DNA of 64,000 nucleotides from Pelagicoccus albus (GTDB lineage: Bacteria > Verrucomicrobiota > Verrucomicrobiia > Opitutales > Opitutaceae). Shown here one piece after another: positions 35,809 to 43,700 of this stretch. Each line of letters starts with the position of its first letter. Position 1 is the stretch's first letter. Both the position numbers and the translations under genes were made by a program. A model generated the notes under the pieces. It was not told the origin of the DNA, did not search any database, and saw only the letters and a program-made list of their open reading frames with translations. The stretch is from the NCBI RefSeq assembly GCF_014230145.1, contig NZ_JACHVC010000013.1, forward strand, positions 806,001-870,000, given 5' to 3'.

Positions 35809-35830
35809 TCCTATCCAGATGGCAGTTTTC

Positions 35831-35874
35831 GAGGTTTCTATGACATGGCAGTCCATTATGAGATCGGCTAAACT
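35831..35874 (+). promoter_or_regulatory. Conserved upstream element of the S41 peptidase gene
   Basis: The 19-mer GAGGTTTCTATGACATGGC (35831-35849) and, at the same spacing, TAAACT (35869-35874) occur again at 39932-39975 upstream of the lipoprotein gene. ATGACA to TAAACT is 23 bases in both, longer than a standard sigma-70 spacer, so this may be a promoter for an alternative factor or an activator site plus -10 box. Confidence 0.5.
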
Positions 35875-35894
35875 ATGCGAGATTTCCAATCTCC

Positions 35895-37478
35895 ATGAAA
35901 ACGCTGCCGCTTATATTCATCGCTCTATCCTTAGCGCTCATTTCTCTCCGTGGAGAGATGCTTCCTGTATCCAACTCCCTGCTGTCGCAAATCGAAGGCA
36001 CTTGGGAAGCCAAGGGCTACGGCACCATTCTCAGCGTATCGTCAGGCCAACTACGAGAGTTTCATCAAACCGATATGGGCTGCATCGAGATGCCTGATTC
36101 GACCCAGCAAAGCCTGCGAGCCCAGTACGCCTATTTCGACATAGTGGACCAGAATACCTTTTTCGCTGCCCCCACTGCCTTCGGAAATCGGTGGCAATTC
36201 TCACGAATTTCGTCCGCAAATAATTGCGGTCCCACCTCTTCCACCAACGCCCTGCAAACCTTCGATTTCTTCGACGCCTACATGCAAGCTCATTTCGCCT
36301 TTTTCGAAGAACACGGCATGGACTGGGAATCGCGTTCGGCCGCCACGAGAGCCACCCTCCGTTCCAACTCCAGCGATCAACAGCTCTATCAAGCGATGAA
36401 TAATCTCCTACTGGAACTTGGCGATCCGCACACTGGACTGTACGCCATTTTGAATGATCAGCTCGTGCATCGTCTCGCTATGTTTCCTAGGCACCTCACC
36501 CCACTGATTCAGCAACAATATCCGAACTCCTCAAAGACTGACGACGAGCTATTCCTAGACTGGATAATTAGTCGGTATTCAAATCTTGAAGCCACCATGG
36601 AGCAAAAGGGATCTACCATAGAAACCACTCCCTTCTATTGGACGAGCTTCGGAGAAATCGGATACCTCCACATCGGCTCTATGGCGGGATTTAGCCTAAG
36701 CGGCGAAATTCCAGACGAGATCGCCGGGCTTGATCGGGCCTTGGACCGAGCCTTAACCGACTTGTCCGATTCCAAAGCCTTAATAATAGACCTCAGCCTG
36801 AACCTCGGAGGCTACGAATGGATCTCGCAAAGGATCGCCCGCCGATTCGCGGCAGAGCCCGTCCTTTCCCATCGCAAAACCTTGCCCTCTGCTCCAGAAG
36901 TGCCGGCCCTGGACTATGTAATCGAGCCAAGCGACCGGATCTCCTACCACGGGCCGCTCTACTTGTTGACCAGCGACATCACCATAAGCGCCGGAGAAGA
37001 TCTGACCCTTTCGCTGAGGGCATTACCACAAACCCGCCACTACGGGATGCGGACCTACGGTGCCCTTTCGAATATTCTCTCCAAGCCCTTGCCAAATGGC
37101 TGGGGGCTGACGATTTCCAACGAGGTCTACAGCGACTTCGAAGGGCGAGTCTGGGAAGTACAGGGCATTCCCCCTCACTACGAAATCGATCTCTACTCAG
37201 AGGGCATCCAAGGGTCTCACTACGAGCTGGCCAAGTCGATCGCCGAGCTCGTGGAGGAAAACCTAGCCATCGGTCCCCTACTCACCGCCATTTCCGCAAA
37301 TCCATTCACCCTCTCCGTTGAAGAGGCTGAACCGGGAAGCACCTTAACCCTGCTGCACTCTCGAGACCTACAATCTTGGGAAACCGAAACCAGCTGGAGA
37401 TACGAGGGACCAACTGTGCTGCCACTCTCACTACAGGCAACTGATTCACCGCACTTCTACCGTCTGATGCAAAACTGA
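35895..37478 (+). CDS. Exported S41-family peptidase with a verrucomicrobial C-terminal tail
   Basis: A 527-residue protein with a signal peptide (about 1-20). The central region (about 150-430) resembles S41/C-terminal-processing peptidases: GYLHIGSMAGF, KALIIDLSLNLGGYEW and LLTSDITISAGEDLTLSLRA, where the Ser in ISAGED is the likely nucleophile. No PDZ domain is evident. The last ~60 residues (STLTLLHSRDLQSWETE, ending FYRLMQN) match a short beta domain common at the C-terminus of secreted verrucomicrobial proteins. Its place between pectinase genes may be accidental; it could process secreted enzymes. It has its own conserved upstream element and a bidirectional terminator. Confidence 0.8.
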   Translation: MKTLPLIFIALSLALISLRGEMLPVSNSLLSQIEGTWEAKGYGTILSVSSGQLREFHQTDMGCIEMPDSTQQSLRAQYAYFDIVDQNTFFAAPTAFGNRWQFSRISSANNCGPTSSTNALQTFDFFDAYMQAHFAFFEEHGMDWESRSAATRATLRSNSSDQQLYQAMNNLLLELGDPHTGLYAILNDQLVHRLAMFPRHLTPLIQQQYPNSSKTDDELFLDWIISRYSNLEATMEQKGSTIETTPFYWTSFGEIGYLHIGSMAGFSLSGEIPDEIAGLDRALDRALTDLSDSKALIIDLSLNLGGYEWISQRIARRFAAEPVLSHRKTLPSAPEVPALDYVIEPSDRISYHGPLYLLTSDITISAGEDLTLSLRALPQTRHYGMRTYGALSNILSKPLPNGWGLTISNEVYSDFEGRVWEVQGIPPHYEIDLYSEGIQGSHYELAKSIAELVEENLAIGPLLTAISANPFTLSVEEAEPGSTLTLLHSRDLQSWETETSWRYEGPTVLPLSLQATDSPHFYRLMQN

Positions 37479-37512
37479 GCCCTAATTTTGGATACAAGAA
37501 ATAGAGTAATAC

Positions 37513-37545
37513 AAAAAAGGGATGCCCGCACAGGCATCCCTTTTC
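37513..37545. terminator. Bidirectional terminator between the S41 peptidase and pectate lyase genes
   Basis: GGGATGCC (37519-37526) pairs with GGCATCCC (37533-37540); six A precede and four T follow, so it can stop both converging transcripts. Confidence 0.9.
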
Positions 37546-37568
37546 CATAGATGTCGATAACCCAAATT

Positions 37569-39647
37569 CTAGTGCAAAGTATGAACGTTGTTAGCAGGAT
37601 TCGTATAGTCCACGAACTCATTAGGATCGGTACCATTTAGGTACTCTTCCAAATTCGTGTAGCCATCGTGGTCAGCGTCTTGAGCCCCATCCCTACCATA
37701 CATGGAACGTAGAGAATTGGCTTCCTCCCAAGCGTCAGGCATCCCGTCGTTGTCGGAGTCCTGATCCACTAGCTCGGCTCCTTCCGCTGGTGGCGGGAAG
37801 TTCGCATCCTCCCACATCTCATAAAGCTCCATGTTGTCATTTTCATTGCCATAAGGCTTCCACTTACCGCCCTTCAAGTGTGGCAGCTTGTTTTCACGCG
37901 CCTTAAACTTCTCGATAAAATGAGCGTCGGTGCTATCCCGTGCAGGAATATAGGCCCCGGCAATTGGAACGAGCAGATCCACCAACTCCTTAGGATCCGT
38001 TTCAGTGACCGGCATTACGGTATGCGGCTCCTTCATGAAACTGCTATTATAGTCAGACGCAAAAGGACGAACCTTCTTGCCTCGCTCCACCAAGTTGTCC
38101 GCCAAGTAGGCAGTGTCGTTGGATTTGAAACTGTACTCGTTAGGATTACCGGGAATATCGATAATGTAATTGCCAACCATGTTAAATCGGCTGTGTGGCC
38201 TTAGCGAGTGGCCGCTTCTCATGTTGGCCATGATATTATGTCTCCAATCGATCAATACGCAATCGATCTCCGGAGACCGGCTTAGAGTATTGTAGAATAG
38301 ATTGTGGTGAAAGGTGCCGTAGCCCCCTACCTCTGGCCCATAAGGATGGTCGCCGAGTCCTGCGAGCCCAGGGCCGAGTAGACAATACTGAATACTAAAT
38401 CCGTAGAAGGAGGAATCCCCACCGATCATACGCAACAGCTCATCGCTAGCGTAGGCGAAGCTACAGTGGTCGAAGACGATGTTCTCCAATCGACCACGCG
38501 TGCTCATGCCATCCTTCACCATGGGAGGACGCAGGCGGAAGCGCATACCGCGCATGACAATGTTACTTGCGGCCATGCAAAGCCGGCCATTCACCTCTAC
38601 TCCATCTCCGGGGGCGTTGTATCCGATCAAAGTGAGATCCCCTTGCGTGATCCATGTGTCGTCGGGCAAATCGATTTGGCCGCTGACCTTGAAGAGCACC
38701 GTGCGCGGCCCTTGCGTTTCAAGGGCTTCTTTCAAGCTGCCCGGGCCGTCGGAGTTCGTATTGGTCACATAAATGACCTTACCGCCGCGGCCTCCGGTTG
38801 CCAGCGCTCCAAAGCCTTCTGCTCCGGGGAATGCGGGAATGAAGTCAGCTGGAACTTGTCGCGGTCCACCGGATACGATGAGCCAGAAGAAAGGATCGTG
38901 ATCATAGCGGGTTGGCGCATCCTTCGGAAAATCGCGGATGTAGAGGTAAAGCCCATCCGTGATCTTGGCACCGAAGTTACCCAGCTCCGGCGTATCTAAC
39001 ACATGAGCTCCATAAGGAGCGAAAGCCTCAACCAGTTTTTCGATACGCGATTTTACGTCCGAACGAACCTGCTTCAATGGGACGGAAGGCAGGTGCTTCT
39101 CTGCCAGTTTCACAAAATCCGGATCCTTCAGATGCCGCTTGTTCGAAGGGGCTTCGCGACGGGCCTGTAGAAGATCCTCGAATTCCTTCAAGGCCTGCGG
39201 GTCGTCGGTACCGCCATAGAAACTACGGTGCCACATCGAGTCGCGACCGTTCCCTAGCATCACAGGATCCTTTTGCTGCGGACCGCCAGATGGTTGGGAC
39301 GTGAATTCCTTCCAATCTGTCTGGTACTCCAAAACGATGCTGGAGCTATCAAGAACCGTACCTTGCAAGATCTCCACACGAACCGAACGGGTATCGCCAA
39401 AGGCTCGGAATTCGGAGCTCGCCAGACGGGATCGCAAAGCTCGCTCCACCGCTGGCTGATCCCCGATCCGATGCAAGTACTCCGAATCAAGCAAGGCTTG
39501 CTCAATCAGGGGAGACTCCTCGATCAGGCTAAAAGCTGATTTCGCCAACGGGTAGCGATCTTTCAGTAATTCCGATTCGTCGGCCACGGACGCGCAACCT
39601 GCGAACGCTCCTCCCAACAGGAGGCTAAATAGGGTTTTATATTTCAT
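37569..39647 (-). CDS. PL1-like pectate lyase lipoprotein with EF-hand tail
   Basis: A 692-residue protein. The N-terminus ends in the lipobox GGAFAGC (Cys18), so it should be membrane-anchored. Residues ~25-265 form a domain I do not recognise. From ~268 the parallel beta-helix of family PL1 begins with AFPGAEGFGALATGGRGG and KVIYVTNTNSDGPGSLKEAL, continuing with HHNLFYN and RSPEI. Pectate lyases cleave polygalacturonate by Ca2+-assisted beta-elimination. The last ~70 residues carry DSDNDGMPDAWE and DADHDGYTNLEEYLNGTDP, two calcium-binding EF-hand-like loops often found in secreted verrucomicrobial enzymes. Its products would feed the GH105 protein. Confidence 0.88.
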   Translation of the reverse strand: MKYKTLFSLLLGGAFAGCASVADESELLKDRYPLAKSAFSLIEESPLIEQALLDSEYLHRIGDQPAVERALRSRLASSEFRAFGDTRSVRVEILQGTVLDSSSIVLEYQTDWKEFTSQPSGGPQQKDPVMLGNGRDSMWHRSFYGGTDDPQALKEFEDLLQARREAPSNKRHLKDPDFVKLAEKHLPSVPLKQVRSDVKSRIEKLVEAFAPYGAHVLDTPELGNFGAKITDGLYLYIRDFPKDAPTRYDHDPFFWLIVSGGPRQVPADFIPAFPGAEGFGALATGGRGGKVIYVTNTNSDGPGSLKEALETQGPRTVLFKVSGQIDLPDDTWITQGDLTLIGYNAPGDGVEVNGRLCMAASNIVMRGMRFRLRPPMVKDGMSTRGRLENIVFDHCSFAYASDELLRMIGGDSSFYGFSIQYCLLGPGLAGLGDHPYGPEVGGYGTFHHNLFYNTLSRSPEIDCVLIDWRHNIMANMRSGHSLRPHSRFNMVGNYIIDIPGNPNEYSFKSNDTAYLADNLVERGKKVRPFASDYNSSFMKEPHTVMPVTETDPKELVDLLVPIAGAYIPARDSTDAHFIEKFKARENKLPHLKGGKWKPYGNENDNMELYEMWEDANFPPPAEGAELVDQDSDNDGMPDAWEEANSLRSMYGRDGAQDADHDGYTNLEEYLNGTDPNEFVDYTNPANNVHTLH

Positions 39648-40025
39648 GAAATCTTTATGAAATTATTTATTTCAGGGTTCCCCTACCACGACATCTTGAG
39701 AGAAAAAGTCAACAGGAGATCCTACGGAATAGATATTCAACAGCCTTACAAACTGATATCGAGACGCTTGTAGATTTGAATAGAGATCAGGTCACCCACC
39801 CGTTCCCCGAAACTGACGATCCCAATTCAAAAGGCGTTTCAGTAATCATATTTCATATGAACTAAATCAAGTATCTGAAAGTGGTTTTCTTGAAGCAACA
39901 AGGCGGGAAGTCGGAATCAATGTCCGATTTTGAGGTTTCTATGACATGGCGTCAAAGGAGCAAACGGGATAAACTGTAGGGATAACGGAGCAATCAAGAT
40001 CCGGTTATTCAATCCTTCCATACTC
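39648..40025. promoter_or_regulatory. Divergent control region between pectate lyase and lipoprotein genes
   Basis: Near the lyase start lie ATTTCATGAAAT (39641-39652, overlapping the ATG) and ATGAAAT-N-TATTTCA (39657-39674), related to the dyads upstream of the GH127 gene. Further right is a TTCATATGAA palindrome. On the other side, 39932-39975 repeats the 19-mer plus TAAACT element seen upstream of the S41 gene. No gene is supported here. Confidence 0.45.
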
Positions 40026-40427
40026 ATGAAAACGAAGAACATTCTACTATTCCTACCGTTGGCTATCGCTACCTCGGTGCTTTGCATTTCCTGTGCGACC
40101 GGCAGCGCTATTTCAACCGGCACTCATCACTATGCGGCGACAAACGCAAGTGAGGTCAAAGTACTGACTCAGTATCCAGAGACCTACGAAACCGTCGGGC
40201 TTGTTGAGGCCTCCGCTCCTAAAGGCTACCTGAGAAAGCCGGAGCACGCTGCCCGTAACGCCCTCCAAGAATTGCAAAAGCAAGCAGCCAATCTCGGGGC
40301 CCACGCTCTTGTTCTAAAAGAGTACTCCTCCGCTCAAGTTCCTGACTTTTCGTGGGGCGAGGACGAGCTCGGGCTTATTTTCACCACTGAGCGCAAAATG
40401 GTGACCGCTGAGGCCATTCGCATGTAG
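40026..40427 (+). CDS. Small lipoprotein of unknown function
   Basis: A 133-residue protein with a lipoprotein signal ending at LCISC (Cys23-24 region). The remainder has an alternating alpha/beta pattern (VLTQYPETYETVGLVEA, then AARNALQELQKQAANLGAHALVL) resembling the YbjQ/DUF4156 type of small lipoproteins, in which a repeated alpha-beta unit forms an oligomer. The match is by pattern only. It shares the conserved upstream element with the S41 peptidase gene and is followed by a terminator, so it is monocistronic. Function unknown. Confidence 0.75.
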   Translation: MKTKNILLFLPLAIATSVLCISCATGSAISTGTHHYAATNASEVKVLTQYPETYETVGLVEASAPKGYLRKPEHAARNALQELQKQAANLGAHALVLKEYSSAQVPDFSWGEDELGLIFTTERKMVTAEAIRM

Positions 40428-40470
40428 GGCTGTTCAAACTACAAACAGAGCTGAGACCAGCTAAAAGGAA

Positions 40471-40502
40471 GCCGTCCGACTGTTTTGTCGGGCGGCTTTT
40501 TC
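40471..40502 (+). terminator. Rho-independent terminator after the lipoprotein gene
   Basis: GCCGTCCGAC (40471-40480) pairs with GTCGGGCGGC (40487-40496) with one wobble, followed by TTTTT. Confidence 0.88.
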
Positions 40503-40626
40503 GTGCTATGTGGGAGACCAGTCGTCCTTCACAAAAAAGCCCAAGGCTTCCAATGTATTTTTCAAAGAGGCATCGACCCGCGAGGGCTCTTCCTTCAACT
40601 TCGGCTAAACTCTACCCCTTATCAAT

Positions 40627-42003
40627 ATGCCCCTACCTGTTAAGCACGTCAGCGCTGCGCTTATCGCCCTAGCCTGCTCGATAACGCTGCAAACTTCTAA
40701 CGCCGCACCGGACTCCGGCACCATCGGTTGGAACGACCTTCCGGAGATTCTCGCCCAAATCGTGCCTCCGACTTTTCCAGATAGAAGTGTGAGCGTGGTC
40801 GATTTTGGAGCGGTCGCGGACAACTCGACCGACCTGAAACCAGCCATCGATGCGGCTATCGAAAAAATAGTGGAATTGGGAGGCGGCAAAGTGATCGTCC
40901 CTTCTGGAACCTATTTCATCGCAGGCCCAATCCATTTGCGGAGCAATGTGAATCTCCACCTGGAAAAGGGAGCTGTCATCAACTTTAGCGTCAAACCCGA
41001 GGACTACGAACCACTAGTTTTCACTCGATTCGAAGGAACCGAGGTAATGAACTACTCGCCTCTCATCTACGCCTTCGAGCAGGAAAACATAGCCATCACC
41101 GGGCAAGGACTTTTCCACGGGCAAGCCAGCAGAGATGACTGGTGGACCTGGTCAGACGGAGCCCGACCCAATATAGAAAGAGCACGACAGATGGGAGAGG
41201 ACGGCACTCCCGTTGAGCAGAGGATTTTTGGAGACCACACAGGCTTGCGGCCTGTATTCGTCCAGCCATACCGCTGCCGTAATGTGTTGATCGAAGGAGT
41301 GAGTTTTCGCGATTCGCCTATGTGGTTCGTTAATCCGGTGCTGTGCGAAAATGTCACCGTTCGCGGAATCACCGTACAAGGGCTCGGCCCCAACAACGAT
41401 GGCTGCAATCCGGAATCGAGCCGGAATGTGCTGATCGAGGATTGCTACTTCGATACGGGCGACGATTGTATCGCCATCAAGGCTGGTCGCGATGGTGACG
41501 GTCGCCGCGTGGGAGTCCCCTCAGAGAACATCATAATCCGAAACTGCAAGATGCTGGAAGGCCACGGGGGCGTAGTCATCGGCAGCGAGATGTCAGGAGG
41601 CGTTCGCAACGTATTCGCGGAAGATTGCGTGATGGATAGCCCTCATCTGGAAAGAGCCCTGCGGATCAAGTCGAACTCCTTCCGTGGAGGATTCGTGGAA
41701 AACGTACACTTCCGCAACGTCAAGGTAAGCGAAGTGGCAGATGCGATCTTTCGCATAAACATGTTCTACGGCCGCCAGCGAGGCGAGTTCCCGCCGCCGG
41801 TACGCAACGTCTCCATGGAAAATGTCTACTGCGGCAAGGCTCCCCGGGCCTTCTATTTTCACGGACTGGAAAACCATCCTATCACAGACGTAACAGTAGT
41901 GGACTGCGTTTTCGAAAACGTCGAGAAACCAAGCGTCCTTACCGGTATCCAGAATCTGAAACTTTCCTCGGTTCAGATCAACGGGATGCCAAAAAGTCGA
42001 TAG
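40627..42003 (+). CDS. GH28 polygalacturonase
   Basis: A 458-residue exported glycoside hydrolase of family 28 (signal peptide to about residue 26). The beta-helix carries all family motifs: GPNNDGCNPESS (Asp258 of the N-x-D type), GDDCIAIK (Asp279, Asp280), GHGGVVIGSEMSGG (His313) and RIK (346-348). It hydrolyses alpha-1,4-galacturonan, probably from the chain end given the inserted loops near 160-210. It is followed after 19 bp by a second GH28 gene, so the two form an operon. A CGGCTAAACT sequence (40602-40611) ahead of the start resembles the -10 part of the element seen before the S41 gene. Confidence 0.93.
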   Translation: MPLPVKHVSAALIALACSITLQTSNAAPDSGTIGWNDLPEILAQIVPPTFPDRSVSVVDFGAVADNSTDLKPAIDAAIEKIVELGGGKVIVPSGTYFIAGPIHLRSNVNLHLEKGAVINFSVKPEDYEPLVFTRFEGTEVMNYSPLIYAFEQENIAITGQGLFHGQASRDDWWTWSDGARPNIERARQMGEDGTPVEQRIFGDHTGLRPVFVQPYRCRNVLIEGVSFRDSPMWFVNPVLCENVTVRGITVQGLGPNNDGCNPESSRNVLIEDCYFDTGDDCIAIKAGRDGDGRRVGVPSENIIIRNCKMLEGHGGVVIGSEMSGGVRNVFAEDCVMDSPHLERALRIKSNSFRGGFVENVHFRNVKVSEVADAIFRINMFYGRQRGEFPPPVRNVSMENVYCGKAPRAFYFHGLENHPITDVTVVDCVFENVEKPSVLTGIQNLKLSSVQINGMPKSR

Positions 42004-42004
42004 T

Positions 42005-42013
42005 CCCCCCCCC
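42005..42013 (+). other. Nine-C tract between the two GH28 genes
   Basis: A run of nine C lies in the 19-bp gap just before the second GH28 start. It occupies the place of a ribosome-binding site, so length changes by slippage would alter translation-initiation spacing. Slippage itself is not shown by the sequence. Confidence 0.5.
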
Positions 42014-42022
42014 ACACACGCC

Positions 42023-43666
42023 ATGACTATTCGTTCGAATTACAGTGCCTCTCTGGTTTTTCTAGCCCTCCTCACAAGCAACAATCTCTTCGGGAACGTA
42101 TTCAACGTACAAGATTTCGGTGCGAAAGGAGATGGGGTCATCTTAGACTCCCCGGCGATCAACCAAGCAATCGAGGCTGCTAGCGACGCCGGAGGCGGCG
42201 AGGTTATCCTGCCAGCGGGAGACTACTTGTCGTATACCATTCGCCTTAAAAGCGATATCATCCTAAAACTCGGAGCGGGATGTACGCTTATAGCCGCGGA
42301 CCCTAGCGGCTATGACGCTCCGGAAGCGATTGAGTGGAACGAGTATCAGGATTTTGGGCACTCACATTTTCGAAACTCTCTGATTTGGGGAGAGAACCTG
42401 CAAAACGTCACCATCACCGGACCGGGCCTAATTTACGGACGCGGACTGAGTCGCGGAAACGGACCCATCGCCTCCCCTCTAGGATCGCCTCCACCGGCAG
42501 CGATAGATGGACTTCTTCCCGATGTTCTCGTTGCAGACGGCGAATTCGAAATACCGAGCCGCCCCGATATAGTCCCAGGACCATTCAACCACCCGAACGA
42601 ACGAGACACGCTGGCCGACGGCGTCGCCAACAAAGCCATCGCCCTAAAAAGTTGCCGCAACGTCACGCTGAAGGATTTTTCCATGCTGCATGGAGGGCAC
42701 TTCGCGATAATTGCGACCGAGGTCAATAACCTGACCATCGACAACCTGCTGATCGACACCAATCGGGACGGGATGGATATCGACGCCTGCAGCAACGTCA
42801 AAATATCCAACTGCTCAGTCAACTCGCCTTGGGACGATGCTATCTGTCTCAAATCATCCCATGCCTTGGGCGAAGCACGCCTGACCGAAAACGTGAGTAT
42901 CACAAACTGTTTCGTAAGCGGCTACGATGAAGGCACCCTGCTGGACGGAACCCGCAAAACGACTTGGAAAACGCGGGGTGGTCCACACGGCCGTATCAAG
43001 CTCGGCACCGAATCAGGCGGCGGATTCCGCAACATCAGCATTTCAAACTGCGTTTTCTACCACTGTCGAGGGCTCGCGTTGGAACAGGTCGACGGCGGTA
43101 TACTGGAAGACATCGTTATCTCGAACGTAACAATGAGAGAAGTTCAAAATGCTCCCCTTTTCATCCGCCTCGGAGCGCGACTTCGAAATCCGGAGGCTAC
43201 TGGTCCGGGCAACGTGGCCAGAATCTCCATCAACAATCTCACCGCTTGGGATATAGCTCCAGAACATGGGATCATTATAGCGGGCTTACCCGGACACCGA
43301 ATCAAGGACGTATCCCTTTCGAACATACAACTGCACTACCAAGGAGGTGGCACATTAGAACAAGCCGCCCGAGACGTCCCCGAAATGGCTCGCGACTACC
43401 CGGATCCTTATAATTTCGGAACCATGCCCTCATGGGGCATGTTCGCTCGAAATGTCGAAAACTTGAGCCTTTCCTCCGTCCAGTTCCATGTGGAGGAAGA
43501 AGACAATCGCCCCTGCCTCTTCCTCGAAGACGTGGTCGATTCCCGAATCTTCAATACAAGCATCTTCAATCCGTCTCAGCTGCCGCAAACCAAGCTCACC
43601 GCTGTGGAAAACTTGGAGACTCGATCCGTCACTGGACTCGAAGATGGCAAGCTAAACGCTTACTAA
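42023..43666 (+). CDS. GH28-family protein, divergent (candidate exo-acting or RG-specific pectinase)
   Basis: A 547-residue exported beta-helix protein (signal peptide to about 24). Family GH28 motifs are present in modified form: DTNRDGMDIDACSN (247-258), PWDDAICLKS (269-278), and PHGRIKLGTESGGG (321-334) with His322 in place of the usual GHG. The spacing between the Asp pair and the His is larger than in the upstream paralogue. Rhamnogalacturonan- or xylogalacturonan-type members of GH28 show such deviations. It is translated from the same transcript as the first GH28. Specificity is open; the fold assignment is firm. Confidence 0.88.
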   Translation: MTIRSNYSASLVFLALLTSNNLFGNVFNVQDFGAKGDGVILDSPAINQAIEAASDAGGGEVILPAGDYLSYTIRLKSDIILKLGAGCTLIAADPSGYDAPEAIEWNEYQDFGHSHFRNSLIWGENLQNVTITGPGLIYGRGLSRGNGPIASPLGSPPPAAIDGLLPDVLVADGEFEIPSRPDIVPGPFNHPNERDTLADGVANKAIALKSCRNVTLKDFSMLHGGHFAIIATEVNNLTIDNLLIDTNRDGMDIDACSNVKISNCSVNSPWDDAICLKSSHALGEARLTENVSITNCFVSGYDEGTLLDGTRKTTWKTRGGPHGRIKLGTESGGGFRNISISNCVFYHCRGLALEQVDGGILEDIVISNVTMREVQNAPLFIRLGARLRNPEATGPGNVARISINNLTAWDIAPEHGIIIAGLPGHRIKDVSLSNIQLHYQGGGTLEQAARDVPEMARDYPDPYNFGTMPSWGMFARNVENLSLSSVQFHVEEEDNRPCLFLEDVVDSRIFNTSIFNPSQLPQTKLTAVENLETRSVTGLEDGKLNAY

Positions 43667-43700
43667 GACTCGCGACAATAAACGCGGCCGCCGCGATCTC

